From Thiobacillus sp. (GTDB taxonomy: Bacteria > Pseudomonadota > Gammaproteobacteria > Burkholderiales > Thiobacillaceae): DNA of 64,000 nucleotides. Below are positions 16,849 to 28,113 of this stretch, one piece after another. The notes beneath the pieces were generated by a model. The model searched no databases and was not told where the DNA came from. It saw only the letters and a program-made list of their open reading frames with translations. The first letter of the stretch is position 1. Each line of letters starts with the position of its first letter. Location of the stretch: the NCBI GenBank assembly GCA_019459325.1, contig JAIBFA010000026.1, positions 1 through 64,000 of the forward strand. The letters are read 5' to 3'. A program made the position numbers and the translations under genes.

Positions 16849-18147
16849 TTGGAAACCCTGTCTATCAGCACCTTGTTCAGTCTGCTCGCAGGCTTGCTGT
16901 TTCTATCGGCCTGCTTTTCGGCTTCCGAAACTGCCATGATGGCGATCAACCGCTACCGGCTGCGGCACGCCGCCGAAACCGGCCATCGCGGAGCAATCCT
17001 CACGCTGTCGCTGCTGAATCAGACCGACAAGCTGCTGGGCGTGATCCTGCTCGGCAACAACCTGGTCAATATCGCGGCGGCGACGCTGGCGACGATCATT
17101 TCCATTCGCCTGTTCGGGGATTCGGACGTCGCGCTGTCGCTGGCGACCCTGCTGCTGACCTTTCTGATTCTGGTATTCAGCGAGGTCACGCCCAAGGTGC
17201 TCGGTGCATCCTACCCCGAGCGGGTCGCCTATCCGGCCGCGTACGTGCTGATGCCGATGCTCAAGCTGGCGTACCCGGTGGTCTGGTTCGTCAACCTGTT
17301 CGTGCAGGGCATTCTGCGGCTGTTGCGGATCAAGCCGCCCGAACCGGGGCACGGCAGCCGTCTGGGTCTGGAGGAACTGCGGACTATCGTGCTGGAATCG
17401 TCCGGCGTGTTTCCGCACGAACACCACAAGATTTTGGTGAATCTGCTGGAACTGGAGGACATCACCGTCGACGACGTGATGACGCCGCGCAGCCAGATCG
17501 AGGCGATCGACATCGAGGATGACCCCGAGCGCCTGCGCCAGCAGATTTCCACCAGCCACCACACCCGGCTGGTGGTGCATGCGGGCTCGTCCGACAATCT
17601 GCTCGGCGTGCTGCATGTGCGGCGGGTGCTGCACGCGCTGACCGGCGAGGAGCTCGATCCTGAAACGCTGAAGGACAATCTCGAAGAACCGTATTTTGTT
17701 CCGGCAGGCACGCCGCTGTTCACCCAGCTGCGCAACTTTCAGAACAGCCGTCGGCGGCTGGCGCTGGTGGTCGACGAATACGGCGAACTGCAAGGCCTGG
17801 TGACGCTGGAAGACCTGCTGGAAGAAATGGTCGGAGAATTCACGACCCAGGCGCCCTCGGATACGGGGTATTTGCGTCGCGAAGAAGACGGCAGTTGGCT
17901 GGCCGAGGGCAGCGTGCTGCTGCGTCATCTGAACCGCAAGCTGGGCCTGTCCCTGCCGCTGGACGGGCCGAAGACGCTGAACGGTCTCTTGCTTGAGCAG
18001 TTCGAGGATATTCCCGAGGCGGGGGTGAGCCTCAAGCTGGGCGACGTCCCGGTGGAAATCGTGCAGACGCAGGATCGTGCCGTGAAGATGGCGCGCATCT
18101 ATCCGCCGGCATTGGATGCCGTCTCATCTGATATCGCCTCAATTTAG
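16849..18147 (+). CDS. HlyC/CorC family transporter (DUF21-CBS-CorC_HlyC)
   Basis: A 432-residue membrane protein of the CNNM/CorB-like group implicated in Mg2+/Co2+ homeostasis. Domains in order: DUF21 with four helices and the conserved ACFSASETAMMAINRYRL motif (residues 20-40), VFSEVTPKVLGASYPERVA, then a CBS pair (about 195-320; DVMTPRSQIEAIDIED and ALVVDEYGELQGLVTLEDLLEEMVGEF) and a C-terminal CorC_HlyC domain (350-420). The only reasonable start is a TTG at 16849. Separated from the previous gene by 43 bases holding a weak hairpin. Confidence 0.9.
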   Translation: METLSISTLFSLLAGLLFLSACFSASETAMMAINRYRLRHAAETGHRGAILTLSLLNQTDKLLGVILLGNNLVNIAAATLATIISIRLFGDSDVALSLATLLLTFLILVFSEVTPKVLGASYPERVAYPAAYVLMPMLKLAYPVVWFVNLFVQGILRLLRIKPPEPGHGSRLGLEELRTIVLESSGVFPHEHHKILVNLLELEDITVDDVMTPRSQIEAIDIEDDPERLRQQISTSHHTRLVVHAGSSDNLLGVLHVRRVLHALTGEELDPETLKDNLEEPYFVPAGTPLFTQLRNFQNSRRRLALVVDEYGELQGLVTLEDLLEEMVGEFTTQAPSDTGYLRREEDGSWLAEGSVLLRHLNRKLGLSLPLDGPKTLNGLLLEQFEDIPEAGVSLKLGDVPVEIVQTQDRAVKMARIYPPALDAVSSDIASI

Positions 18148-18246
18148 TCGAAAAATCGCCGTTAAGGCCTGTGATAGCCCATCCGTTGCCTTCTGACGGG
18201 GGCGTGCGGGCAATAATTTGACGCTGGACTTGTCTGGGACCGAGCA

Positions 18247-19965
<1,719 letters not shown>

Positions 19966-19977
19966 GGAATTTCCTCT

Positions 19978-21198
19978 ATGGCTACAGCAGCAAAGGCAGT
20001 CAAGGACGCCACCTTCCTGTGGGAAGGTATGGACAAGCGCGGCAAGAAGGTCAAAGGCCAGATTCAGGCTGGGGGTGAGGCCGTGGTCAATTCCCTGCTG
20101 CGCAAGCAGGGCATCACCGTCACCAAGGTCAAAAAACAGAGCGCGCTGTTCAGCAGCGCCAAGCGCATCACCGACAAGGATGTCACCCTGTTCACCCGCC
20201 AGCTGGCGACCATGATGAAAGCCGGCGTTCCCCTGCTGCAATCGTTCGAAATCGTGGCGCGCGGGCACTCCAACCCGTCGATGCAGCGCCTGTTATTGGA
20301 AATCAAGGCAGACATCGAGAAAGGCAGCAGCCTCACCCAGGCGTTCGGGCGCCATCCGCTGTATTTCGACGCACTGTTCTGCAACCTGGTGGGGGCGGGC
20401 GAATCGGCCGGTATTCTGGATGGCGTGCTCGAACGCCTGGCGATCTACAAGGAAAAAATCCTCGCCATCAAGGGCAAGATCAAGTCGGCGCTGTTCTACC
20501 CCGTTTCGATCATCGTGGTGGCGTTCGTCATCACTGCTGTCATCATGATTTTCGTGATTCCGGCGTTCAAGGATTTGTTCAGCAGTTTTGGCGCCGACCT
20601 GCCTGGGCCGACCCTGGTGGTGATGGCGATCTCGGACTTCTTCGTCGAATGGTGGTGGGCGATATTTGGCGTCGTCGGTGGCGGCATCTACGCCTTGTTG
20701 CAGGCCTGGAAGCGTTCGCGCAAGGTGCAGATGTTCATGGATCGGGTCATGCTCAAGCTGCCGATTTTCGGCGCGGTGATCGAAAAGGCCACCATCGCGC
20801 GCTGGACCCGCACGCTGGCCACCATGTTTGCTGCCGGCGTCCCGCTGGTCGAAGCGCTGGAATCGGTGGGCGGGGCGTCGGGCAACCAGGTGTTCGTCGA
20901 GGCGACCCAGAAGATTCGCGGCGAAGTCTCGACCGGCACGGCGCTGACGCAGGCCATGCAGAACTCCGGGCGTTTTCCCAATATGGTGCTGCAAATGGCG
21001 GCGATCGGCGAAGAATCCGGCGCACTCGATTCCATGCTGGGCAAGGTCGCCGATTTCTACGAGGCTGAAGTGGATGACGCGGTTGAAGCGCTGTCCAGCC
21101 TGATGGAGCCGATCATCATGGTGGTGCTGGGCACGCTCATTGGCGGCATGGTCATCGCCATGTATCTGCCGATCTTCAAGATGGGCTCGGTCGTCTGA
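19978..21198 (+). CDS. pilC: Type IV pilus inner-membrane platform protein PilC
   Basis: Inner-membrane platform of the pilus machine, partner of PilB. 406 residues with two T2SSF domains: LFTRQLATMMKAGVPLLQSFEIV (about residue 65) and WTRTLATMFAAGVPLVEALESVGG (about residue 280), and three membrane segments including SIIVVAFVITAVIMIFVIPAF and IIMVVLGTLIGGMVIAMYLPIF. Starts 12 bases after pilB; its stop shares one base with the pilD start. Confidence 0.96.
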   Translation: MATAAKAVKDATFLWEGMDKRGKKVKGQIQAGGEAVVNSLLRKQGITVTKVKKQSALFSSAKRITDKDVTLFTRQLATMMKAGVPLLQSFEIVARGHSNPSMQRLLLEIKADIEKGSSLTQAFGRHPLYFDALFCNLVGAGESAGILDGVLERLAIYKEKILAIKGKIKSALFYPVSIIVVAFVITAVIMIFVIPAFKDLFSSFGADLPGPTLVVMAISDFFVEWWWAIFGVVGGGIYALLQAWKRSRKVQMFMDRVMLKLPIFGAVIEKATIARWTRTLATMFAAGVPLVEALESVGGASGNQVFVEATQKIRGEVSTGTALTQAMQNSGRFPNMVLQMAAIGEESGALDSMLGKVADFYEAEVDDAVEALSSLMEPIIMVVLGTLIGGMVIAMYLPIFKMGSVV

Positions 21199-22049
21199 TG
21201 GAACTGCTGCACACTGAACCAGCCCTCTTCAGCGGGCTGGTTTTGTTATTCAGCCTGCTGGTCGGCAGCTTTCTCAACGTCGTCATCCATCGCCTGCCCA
21301 AGATGATGGAAGCGGAATGGCAGGCGCAGTGTGCCGAACTGCGCGGCGAGCCGATACCGGATGCCCCGCGCTACAACCTGTCGCTGCCGCGTTCGGCCTG
21401 CATCAAGTGCGGACACCAGATTACCGCACTGGAAAATATTCCGTTGCTGTCATGGCTCTGGCTGCGCGGGCGTTGCTCATCCTGCGGCACGGCGATCAGT
21501 GCGCGCTATCCCCTGGTGGAACTGCTCACCGCGCTGCTGTCGGCCGCGGCCGCCTGGAAATGGGGCCTGAGCGTGCAGACACTGGGTGCGCTGTTGCTGG
21601 TGTGGACGCTGATCGCGCTGGCGTTCATCGACCTCGACACCACCCTGTTGCCCGACAGCCTCACCCTGCCGCTGGTGTGGCTGGGGCTGCTGTTCAATCT
21701 CGGCGGGCATTTCGCCAGTCTGCCCGATGCGGTCATCGGAGCCATGGCCGGCTACGGGGTGCTATGGTCGGTCTACTGGCTGTTCAAGCTCGCCACCGGC
21801 AAGGAGGGCATGGGCTACGGCGATTTCAAACTGCTGGCGGCCATCGGCGCCTGGCTCGGCTGGCAACTGCTTCCCGTCACGCTGCTGCTGTCGTCGGTGG
21901 TTGGCGCGGCGATCGGCATCGCGATGATCGTGCTGGTGAAACATGACCGGCGCGTGCCGATTCCCTTCGGCCCCTATCTGGCGGGCGGCGGACTGGTGGC
22001 GCTGTTCTTTGGCGCCGATCTGACGCAGGCCTACCTCGCGCAATTCTGA
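21198..22049 (+). CDS. pilD: Prepilin leader peptidase/N-methyltransferase PilD
   Basis: Aspartyl protease that cleaves and N-methylates type IV prepilins and type II pseudopilins. The 283-residue protein has the N-terminal methylase domain with the zinc tetracysteine CIKCGHQ ... CSSCGTA (near residues 72-97), the two catalytic aspartates in FIDLDTTLLPDSLTLPL (near 150) and GYGDFKLLAAIGAWLG (near 210). The ATG at 21198 gives the expected N-terminus with GLVLLFSLLVGSFLNVVIHRLP. Unusually, a terminator-like hairpin lies in the first 50 bases of the coding region. Shares its final base with coaE. Confidence 0.95.
   Translation: MELLHTEPALFSGLVLLFSLLVGSFLNVVIHRLPKMMEAEWQAQCAELRGEPIPDAPRYNLSLPRSACIKCGHQITALENIPLLSWLWLRGRCSSCGTAISARYPLVELLTALLSAAAAWKWGLSVQTLGALLLVWTLIALAFIDLDTTLLPDSLTLPLVWLGLLFNLGGHFASLPDAVIGAMAGYGVLWSVYWLFKLATGKEGMGYGDFKLLAAIGAWLGWQLLPVTLLLSSVVGAAIGIAMIVLVKHDRRVPIPFGPYLAGGGLVALFFGADLTQAYLAQF
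21217..21250 (+). terminator. Intrinsic-terminator-like hairpin inside the pilD 5' coding region
   Basis: AACCAGCCC (21217-21225) pairs perfectly with GGGCTGGTT (21234-21242) around an 8-base loop and is followed by TTGTTATT. It begins 18 bases after the pilC stop. Structure is seen directly; a role in ending or attenuating pilBC transcription before pilD is inferred. Confidence 0.55.
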
Positions 22050-22657
22050 TGTTCGCAGTCGGCCTCACCGGCGGCATCGGGTCGGGCAAGTCGACCATTT
22101 CCGATCTGTTTGCCGAACTGGGCGTGCCGGTGATCGACACCGATGCCATCGCGCATCAGCTGACTGCGCCTGGCGGCGCGGCGCTGGAGGCCATTCAAGC
22201 GCTATTCGGCGATGGGGTGATGCAGGCGAACGGCACGCTGGACCGCGCCGCCCTGCGCCGCCGCGTCTTTGCGGACCCCTCCGCCCGGCGCCAGCTCGAG
22301 GCCATCCTGCACCCGCGAATCCGGCAGGCGGTGGAAGAGTTGCTCGCCACGCTGGCGGCGCCCTATGTTCTTATCGTGATTCCCCTGCTGGTGGAAACCG
22401 GCGGCTACCGGGAAGTACTGAATCGCGTGCTGGTGGTCGATTGTCCGGAAGACGTGCAGACTGCACGGGTGATGGCGCGCAGCGGACTCGCCCATGACGA
22501 AGTGGCGGCCATTCTTGCGGCGCAGGCCGGCCGGTCCAAGCGGCTGGCGGCTGCGGACGACGTGATTGTCAACACGGCTTCCCCCGAAGCGTTGCGCTCC
22601 CAGGTGGCGACACTGCACCGGCGTTACCTGGCGCTTTCTACTACGTCTTCGCCTTGA
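22049..22657 (+). CDS. coaE: Dephospho-CoA kinase CoaE
   Basis: Last enzyme of coenzyme A synthesis, phosphorylating the 3'-OH of dephospho-CoA. P-loop [12 protein letters not shown] at residues 5-16, then the [10 protein letters not shown] motif near 31-40, [10 protein letters not shown] and a lid region; 202 residues is normal. Start shares a base with the pilD stop. The pilD-coaE-zapD-yacG order is conserved in proteobacteria. Confidence 0.96.
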   Translation: MFAVGLTGGIGSGKSTISDLFAELGVPVIDTDAIAHQLTAPGGAALEAIQALFGDGVMQANGTLDRAALRRRVFADPSARRQLEAILHPRIRQAVEELLATLAAPYVLIVIPLLVETGGYREVLNRVLVVDCPEDVQTARVMARSGLAHDEVAAILAAQAGRSKRLAAADDVIVNTASPEALRSQVATLHRRYLALSTTSSP

Positions 22658-22709
22658 TTTTCCGCATGAATCGGCGACAATCGCCCCATTCAACCCTGCG
22701 CGTTGCGGC

Positions 22710-23465
22710 GTGATCCACTACGAATATCCCCTGAGCGAACGCATCCGCACCTTGTTGCGGCTGGAAGATTTGTTCGATCGTTTCGATGCCTATGCCGCAT
22801 CGCCCGATCCGTATGCGCATCATGCGGCCTTGCTGGCCCTGTTTGAAATGGCGGAAGTGGCCGCGCGTGCCGATCTCAAATCCGACCTGCTGCAGGAGCT
22901 GGACCGGCAGAAAGCCGTCCTGATCGCATTGCGCGGAAATCCGCATGTACAGGGCACAACGCTGGAACAGGTGCTGGCGGCGATCGAGGCCGCGCATCAT
23001 GGCATGTATCAACTGCCCGGAAAAGTGGGGCAGCACCTGCGTGAAGACGACTGGCTGATGACCGTCAAACAGCGTGCAGCCATTCCAGGCGGCATGTGCG
23101 AGTTCGATCTGCCCTCCTACCATTACTGGCTTCATCAGTCGGCCGAGGTGCGCATGAGCCAGTTGCAACGCTGGCTGGCGCCCTTTTCGTCGATTCGCGC
23201 CGCGGTCGGCATCGTGCTCGGCTTGCTGCGCGACAGCGGCCAGGCTGAATTGCAGCACGCGAAGAACGGCAGCTATCAGCGCATGCTCGAATCGCGCAAC
23301 CCGCAACTGATCCGCGTCACCCTGGCTGATGATCTGCCATGCGTGCCGGAAATTTCGGCCAATAAATACATGCTCAACATCCGCTTTGTGCATGCGGGAA
23401 CGGGGGCGGTGCGCACCTGCACCGTCCAGCCGATCGATTTTGACCTGACCTTCTGCAACCTGTGA
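22710..23465 (+). CDS. zapD: Cell division protein ZapD
   Basis: FtsZ-associated protein that bundles protofilaments and stabilises the Z-ring. 251 residues matching the family from [21 protein letters not shown] onward, with FHYWLH-type motif (here [20 protein letters not shown]) and a C-terminal beta domain. I set the start at the GTG at 22710; the frame is open back into coaE, but sequence similarity to the family begins here. No clear ribosome-binding site. Its stop overlaps the yacG start by four bases. Confidence 0.93.
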   Translation: MIHYEYPLSERIRTLLRLEDLFDRFDAYAASPDPYAHHAALLALFEMAEVAARADLKSDLLQELDRQKAVLIALRGNPHVQGTTLEQVLAAIEAAHHGMYQLPGKVGQHLREDDWLMTVKQRAAIPGGMCEFDLPSYHYWLHQSAEVRMSQLQRWLAPFSSIRAAVGIVLGLLRDSGQAELQHAKNGSYQRMLESRNPQLIRVTLADDLPCVPEISANKYMLNIRFVHAGTGAVRTCTVQPIDFDLTFCNL

Positions 23466-23671
23466 AATCCGCCGCCCATTCCCCTGTCGTCAGTTGCCCG
23501 ATATGCGGCGCGTCCGTGAAATGGTCGGCGGAGAATCGCTGGAAGCCGTTTTGCAGCGAACGCTGCAAGCTGATCGATCTGGGGCAGTGGGCCACCGAAA
23601 AATATCGCGTGCCCGTGGTGCCCGAGCCGGATGAGAGCGGGGCACCCGATGAAGACGGGCGCCCGCAGTAG
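23462..23671 (+). CDS. yacG: DNA gyrase inhibitor / zinc-binding protein YacG
   Basis: A 69-residue zinc protein whose E. coli homologue binds GyrB and inhibits gyrase. The four zinc ligands are in CPICGASV and [14 protein letters not shown] (Cys-x2-Cys, 15 residues, Cys-x3-Cys). The C-terminal acidic tail ([14 protein letters not shown]) is disordered-looking, as in the family. GTG start within the zapD stop (GTGA); its own stop abuts the rpiA stop on the other strand. Confidence 0.94.
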   Translation: MKSAAHSPVVSCPICGASVKWSAENRWKPFCSERCKLIDLGQWATEKYRVPVVPEPDESGAPDEDGRPQ

Positions 23672-24328
23672 TTACTTCTTGTAGGTCTTGACGCCGGACT
23701 CGGTGCCCAGCAGCAGCACGTCCGCACCGCGCCTCGCAAACAATCCATTGGTGACGACGCCGACGATGTGATTGATCGCCGTTTCCAGCGACACTGGATC
23801 GACGATCGACAAACCGTGCACGTCGAGAATGAGGTTGCCGTTGTCGGTGGTGAAGCCTTCTCTCAATCGAGGTTGCCCGCCCAGCTTCACCAGTTCGCGC
23901 GCGACGTACGAGCGCGCCATCGGGATCACCTCGACCGGCAGCGGAAACGTGCCCAACACGCCGACCAGCTTGCTCGCATCGGCGATGCAGATGAACTGCT
24001 TGCTGCACGCGGCCACGATTTTCTCGCGCGTCAGCGCGCCGCCGCCGCCCTTGATCATGGCGAAGTGTTCGGTGATTTCGTCGGCACCGTCTACGTAGAT
24101 TTCCAGTTCACCCACGCTGTTGAGATCCAGCACCTGGATGCCATGGCTTTTCAGGCGGGCGGCGGTGGCTTCCGAGCTGGCCACCGCGCCGTCGATGCGG
24201 CCCTTGACCTCGGCCAGCGCGTCGATGAAATAGTTGGCGGTCGAGCCGGTGCCTACCCCGATGATGCCGCCCTTGGCATAATCCACCGCAGCACGTGCCA
24301 CGGCCTGTTTCATTTCGTCTTGAGTCAT
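23672..24328 (-). CDS. rpiA: Ribose-5-phosphate isomerase A
   Basis: Interconverts ribose-5-phosphate and ribulose-5-phosphate in the pentose phosphate and Calvin cycles. The 218-residue protein has [19 protein letters not shown] (phosphate loop, near residue 22-40), [27 protein letters not shown] with catalytic-site Asp near 82-89, and [14 protein letters not shown]. Convergent with yacG with no gap and divergent from ilvA across 80 bases, which must hold both promoters. Confidence 0.97.
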   Translation of the reverse strand: MTQDEMKQAVARAAVDYAKGGIIGVGTGSTANYFIDALAEVKGRIDGAVASSEATAARLKSHGIQVLDLNSVGELEIYVDGADEITEHFAMIKGGGGALTREKIVAACSKQFICIADASKLVGVLGTFPLPVEVIPMARSYVARELVKLGGQPRLREGFTTDNGNLILDVHGLSIVDPVSLETAINHIVGVVTNGLFARRGADVLLLGTESGVKTYKK

Positions 24329-24408
24329 GATGTTTTCGTCGATTTCGATGCAGCCCGCTAAGATAGCGGCATCGCCCCCTTTTTACAAACCTCGTACCCG
24401 CCGCCGCC

Positions 24409-25926
24409 ATGAGCCCACCTGACGATTACCTCGAACGCATCCTCACCTCGCGCGTCTACGACGTGGCGGTGGAGTCGCCGCTCGATATCGCCCACAATCT
24501 GTCGCGTCGCCTCAACAACCAGATTATGCTCAAGCGCGAAGACCTGCAACCGGTGTTTTCCTTCAAGTGCCGCGGCGCCTACAACAAGATGGCCAGGCTG
24601 ACGGCGGCTCAACTTGCACGCGGCGTGGTGGCGGCGTCGGCCGGCAACCATGCACAGGGCGTGGCGCTGGCGGCGCAGAAACTCGGCGTGACGGCCATCA
24701 TCGTGATGCCGGCGACCACGCCCAAGATCAAGGTCGACGCGGTGGCGGCGCGCGGCGCGCAGGTCATCCTGCACGGCGACAACTACGACGAGGCCTGCGC
24801 CCACGCGACCCAACTCGCCAAGGAGTCAAAGGCGACCTTTGTTCACCCGTATGACGATCCCGATGTGATTGCCGGTCAGGGCACCGTGGCGATGGAACTG
24901 CTGCGCCAGCATCCCGGCCCGATCCACTCGGTCTACATCCCGGTCGGCGGCGGCGGACTGATCGCCGGGATGGCCACTTACATCAAGCGCTTGCGGCCGG
25001 ACATCCGCATCGTCGGCGTCGAACCGGAAGATGCCGATGCGATGGCGCGCTCGCTGTGCAAGGGCAAACGCATCACGCTGCCGCGCGTGGGCATTTTTGC
25101 CGACGGCGTGGCGGTCAAAACGGTCGGCAAGGAAACCTTCCGGCTGGCGCAGCTGTATGTCGATGAAATCATCCGCGTCAACAACGACGCCATCTGCGCG
25201 GCGATCAAGGACGTGTTCGAGGACACTCGGTCGATTCTGGAGCCTGCCGGCGCCTTGTCGATCGCCGGGCTGAAGGCCGCGATCGCAGGAGACAAGCTCA
25301 AGGGCAAGACGCTGGTGGCGGTGGCCTCGGGCGCCAACATGAACTTCGATCGCCTCCGCTACATCGCCGAACGCGCCGAACTGGGCGAGAAGCGCGAAGC
25401 CGTGCTGGCGGTCAGCATTCCCGAGACGCCGGGCAGCTTCAAGAACTTTTGCGGCCTCCTGGGCGCGCGCAACATCACCGAATTCAACTACCGCTATTCC
25501 GATCCCAGCGTGGCGCGGGTCTTCGTCGGCCTGTCGGTACCGGGGGCGGGCGAGAGCGCGCGCGTGGTCGAACTGCTGCAGCGCCACGGCCTGGAGGCGA
25601 TCGACCTGACCGACAACGAAATGGCCAAACTGCATGTCCGCCACCTGGTCGGTGGCCGCGCGCCCGAGGCGGTCAATGAAGTGCTGTACCGCTTCGAATT
25701 CCCCGAGCGTCCCGGCGCGCTGATGCAGTTCCTGCAGAGCATGAGCCGCGGCTGGAACATCAGCCTGTTCCACTACCGAAACCACGGTGCGGACTACGGC
25801 CGCGTGCTGGTCGGCATCCAGGTGCCGGAAAAGGAAAAGCCCAGTTTTCAGATGTTTCTGGATGGACTGGGTTACCGCTACTGGGACGAGTCGCGCAATC
25901 CGGCTTACAAGCTGTTTCTGGCCTGA
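24409..25926 (+). CDS. ilvA: Threonine dehydratase (biosynthetic) IlvA
   Basis: PLP enzyme that deaminates threonine to 2-oxobutanoate, the first step of isoleucine synthesis. PLP lysine is Lys53 in FSFKCRGAY; the phosphate-binding loop is VGGGGLIAG near residue 185. Two regulatory ACT-like domains follow from about residue 330 (REAVLAVSIPETPGSFKNF and EVLYRFEFPERPGALMQFL), which marks it as the allosterically inhibited long form; 505 residues is typical. Divergent from rpiA. Confidence 0.96.
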   Translation: MSPPDDYLERILTSRVYDVAVESPLDIAHNLSRRLNNQIMLKREDLQPVFSFKCRGAYNKMARLTAAQLARGVVAASAGNHAQGVALAAQKLGVTAIIVMPATTPKIKVDAVAARGAQVILHGDNYDEACAHATQLAKESKATFVHPYDDPDVIAGQGTVAMELLRQHPGPIHSVYIPVGGGGLIAGMATYIKRLRPDIRIVGVEPEDADAMARSLCKGKRITLPRVGIFADGVAVKTVGKETFRLAQLYVDEIIRVNNDAICAAIKDVFEDTRSILEPAGALSIAGLKAAIAGDKLKGKTLVAVASGANMNFDRLRYIAERAELGEKREAVLAVSIPETPGSFKNFCGLLGARNITEFNYRYSDPSVARVFVGLSVPGAGESARVVELLQRHGLEAIDLTDNEMAKLHVRHLVGGRAPEAVNEVLYRFEFPERPGALMQFLQSMSRGWNISLFHYRNHGADYGRVLVGIQVPEKEKPSFQMFLDGLGYRYWDESRNPAYKLFLA

Positions 25927-26085
25927 GCATGTATTCCGGATTCAGCAGGCAATGCTGTCCGTCAGGCGACAAGCAGGTCTGATTCTGTACAGCCCCGTGG
26001 GGTCCAGGCGATGCAGTGAGGTGGGCTGGCACTCTGGTGGATTTCGCTCAGGTGGCCCATGCGGGCAGCATGTTACCCTCGCACC

Positions 26086-28041
26086 ATGCTTCGAATAATC
26101 GGGTTTTTTCTATTGGGGGCGCTGTACGCAACATCCGCGTGTGCGGCGCCGGGTGATGCCGCCGTGCTGCAGGCACAGCAGGCGTTTGCCGCGCGCAAGT
26201 TGGCCAATCTGGAACAGGCTGCGCGCGCCGTTCCGGCCGACCATGTGCTGTTCCCCTACGTCGAATACTGGCGTCTGATGCTGACGAGCCGCACCGAGGA
26301 TGCGCGCATTGCCGATTTCCTTGCGCGTTATCCAGGCAGCCGCATGGCTGAAGCCCTGCGCGCCGACTGGCTGAAATCGCTCGGTGCGCGCGAAGCGTGG
26401 CCGGCCTATCTGACCGAATACCCGCGCCTTGTCAAACCCGATGCCGCGCATCGGTGCTATGCCTATCGCGCCGAATGGGCGCTGGGCAATCGCAGCCATC
26501 AGCGCGAGGCGGTTGCCTTGTGGTTCACCGGGCGCGACATGCCGAGCGCCTGTACGGCTTTGTTCGCGCAGCTGATCGATGCCGGGCTGATTCGCGAAGA
26601 GGACGTCTGGCGTCGTTTTCGGCTGGCGCTGGAAGCGGGCAGCCCCAACGTCGCCCGGGTCGTGGCCAATGCCTTGCCCGAGGCGCAGCGGCCTGCCGCT
26701 GCGCTGCTTGATCAGGCCGATCGAGACCCGGTGCGCTTGCTGAACGCTGCCAGTCTGGATCCAGGCCGGCGTGCTGACCGCGAAATCGCGCTCTATGCGC
26801 TCGACCAACTGGCCAGACGCAGTTCAGGCCAGGCCGAGCAAATGCTGCGTAAGCGCGCGCCGCTGTTCAGCGCGGAGGAACTGGATGCGGCCTGGGCACG
26901 CCTCGCCACCTGGGCAGCGCGACGCCATGAGGCCACTGCCTTGGCCTGGTTCCAGCGTGGAGCGGCAACCAACGATTTTCAGCGCGAATGGTGGGCGCGC
27001 ACTGCGCTGCGTGCCGGCGACTGGCAAGCTGTGCAGCGTGCGATCGACAGCATGGGCGATGCGAACCGCGAACAGCCCGTCTGGCGCTACTGGCGCGCGC
27101 GCGCCCTGCAGGCCGGCGGCCAGCGTGCAGCGGCCAACCCGCTGTTTCTGGCGCTGTCGCGCGAGCATCATTACTACGGCCAACTGGCGCAGGAAGAACT
27201 CGGCCCGGTGATGCAGGCGCCGGCCGTCAATATAAAAATGGGAGGCGATGACGTCGCGGCGATTGCGCGTCACCCCGGCATCGCGCGTGCGCAGGCCTTG
27301 TACGAACTGGGCTTGCGAAGTGACGCCAGCCAGGAGTGGAACTGGAGCATTCAGACGTTCTCCGACGCCCAACTGCTGGCGGCCGCTGAACTGGCAAGGC
27401 GCATGGAATGGTATGACCGCGCCATCAACACCGCCGAGCGCACCCGCGAACTGCATGATTTCGAATTGCGCTTTCTGGCACCCTATCGCGAACTGGCGCA
27501 AAAGGCCGCGCGCGAAAACGCGATCGACGAAGCCTGGGTGTTCGGTCTGATGCGGCAGGAAAGCCGCTTCATCAACGTCGCCCGCTCTAGCGTCGGCGCC
27601 GCCGGCCTGATGCAGATCATGCCGGCTACCGCACGCTGGATTGCACAGCGGCTCGGCATCAAGGGGTTTAACCCGCGCGAAATGCAGGATCCCGCTCGAA
27701 ATATCCAGTTTGGCGCGTATTACCTCAAGCACGTTCAGACCACGCTGGACGGATCTCCGGTGCTGGCCACGGCCGCCTATAATGCCGGCCCCAGCCGGGC
27801 GCAGCGCTGGCGCGATACCCGGCCGATGGAGGCCGCGGTCTACATCGAATCGATTCCGTTCGCCGAAACCCGCGATTACGTCAAGAAAGTGATGAGCAAC
27901 GCCATGTATTACGCCGCACGTTTCGGCCAGCCCTCGGTGTTGCTGAAAGACCGGCTGGGCACCGTGCCGCCGCGCAAAACGCCGATCGTCTCCTCTGCCG
28001 ATACGGAGGCCCTGCAGCAAACCGAACCGGCGGACGACTAG
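26086..28041 (+). CDS. slt: Soluble lytic murein transglycosylase
   Basis: Periplasmic enzyme that cuts the MurNAc-GlcNAc bond of peptidoglycan leaving 1,6-anhydroMurNAc. 651 residues: signal peptide (residues 1-20, ending TSACAA), a long alpha-superhelical U/L domain with Ala/Arg-rich helices, and a C-terminal SLT domain from about residue 480 with the catalytic Glu in MRQESRF (about residue 492), GLMQIMPATARWIA and AAYNAGPSRAQRW. An in-frame start 27 bases upstream exists, but the ATG at 26086 gives a proper signal peptide. Preceded by a 159-base region in which I see no gene. Confidence 0.93.
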   Translation: MLRIIGFFLLGALYATSACAAPGDAAVLQAQQAFAARKLANLEQAARAVPADHVLFPYVEYWRLMLTSRTEDARIADFLARYPGSRMAEALRADWLKSLGAREAWPAYLTEYPRLVKPDAAHRCYAYRAEWALGNRSHQREAVALWFTGRDMPSACTALFAQLIDAGLIREEDVWRRFRLALEAGSPNVARVVANALPEAQRPAAALLDQADRDPVRLLNAASLDPGRRADREIALYALDQLARRSSGQAEQMLRKRAPLFSAEELDAAWARLATWAARRHEATALAWFQRGAATNDFQREWWARTALRAGDWQAVQRAIDSMGDANREQPVWRYWRARALQAGGQRAAANPLFLALSREHHYYGQLAQEELGPVMQAPAVNIKMGGDDVAAIARHPGIARAQALYELGLRSDASQEWNWSIQTFSDAQLLAAAELARRMEWYDRAINTAERTRELHDFELRFLAPYRELAQKAARENAIDEAWVFGLMRQESRFINVARSSVGAAGLMQIMPATARWIAQRLGIKGFNPREMQDPARNIQFGAYYLKHVQTTLDGSPVLATAAYNAGPSRAQRWRDTRPMEAAVYIESIPFAETRDYVKKVMSNAMYYAARFGQPSVLLKDRLGTVPPRKTPIVSSADTEALQQTEPADD

Positions 28042-28113
28042 TCCCGCACGCGAATTTTCGCGGCATCCGGGCTAAAATCAGCAACGCCTTATATTCTGAA
28101 ACGAATTTCAACC

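Noticed and set aside
25927-26085. 159-base gap between ilvA and slt as a small RNA or gene
   Set aside because: No conserved RNA shape, promoter plus terminator, or coding frame with a ribosome-binding site could be supported.
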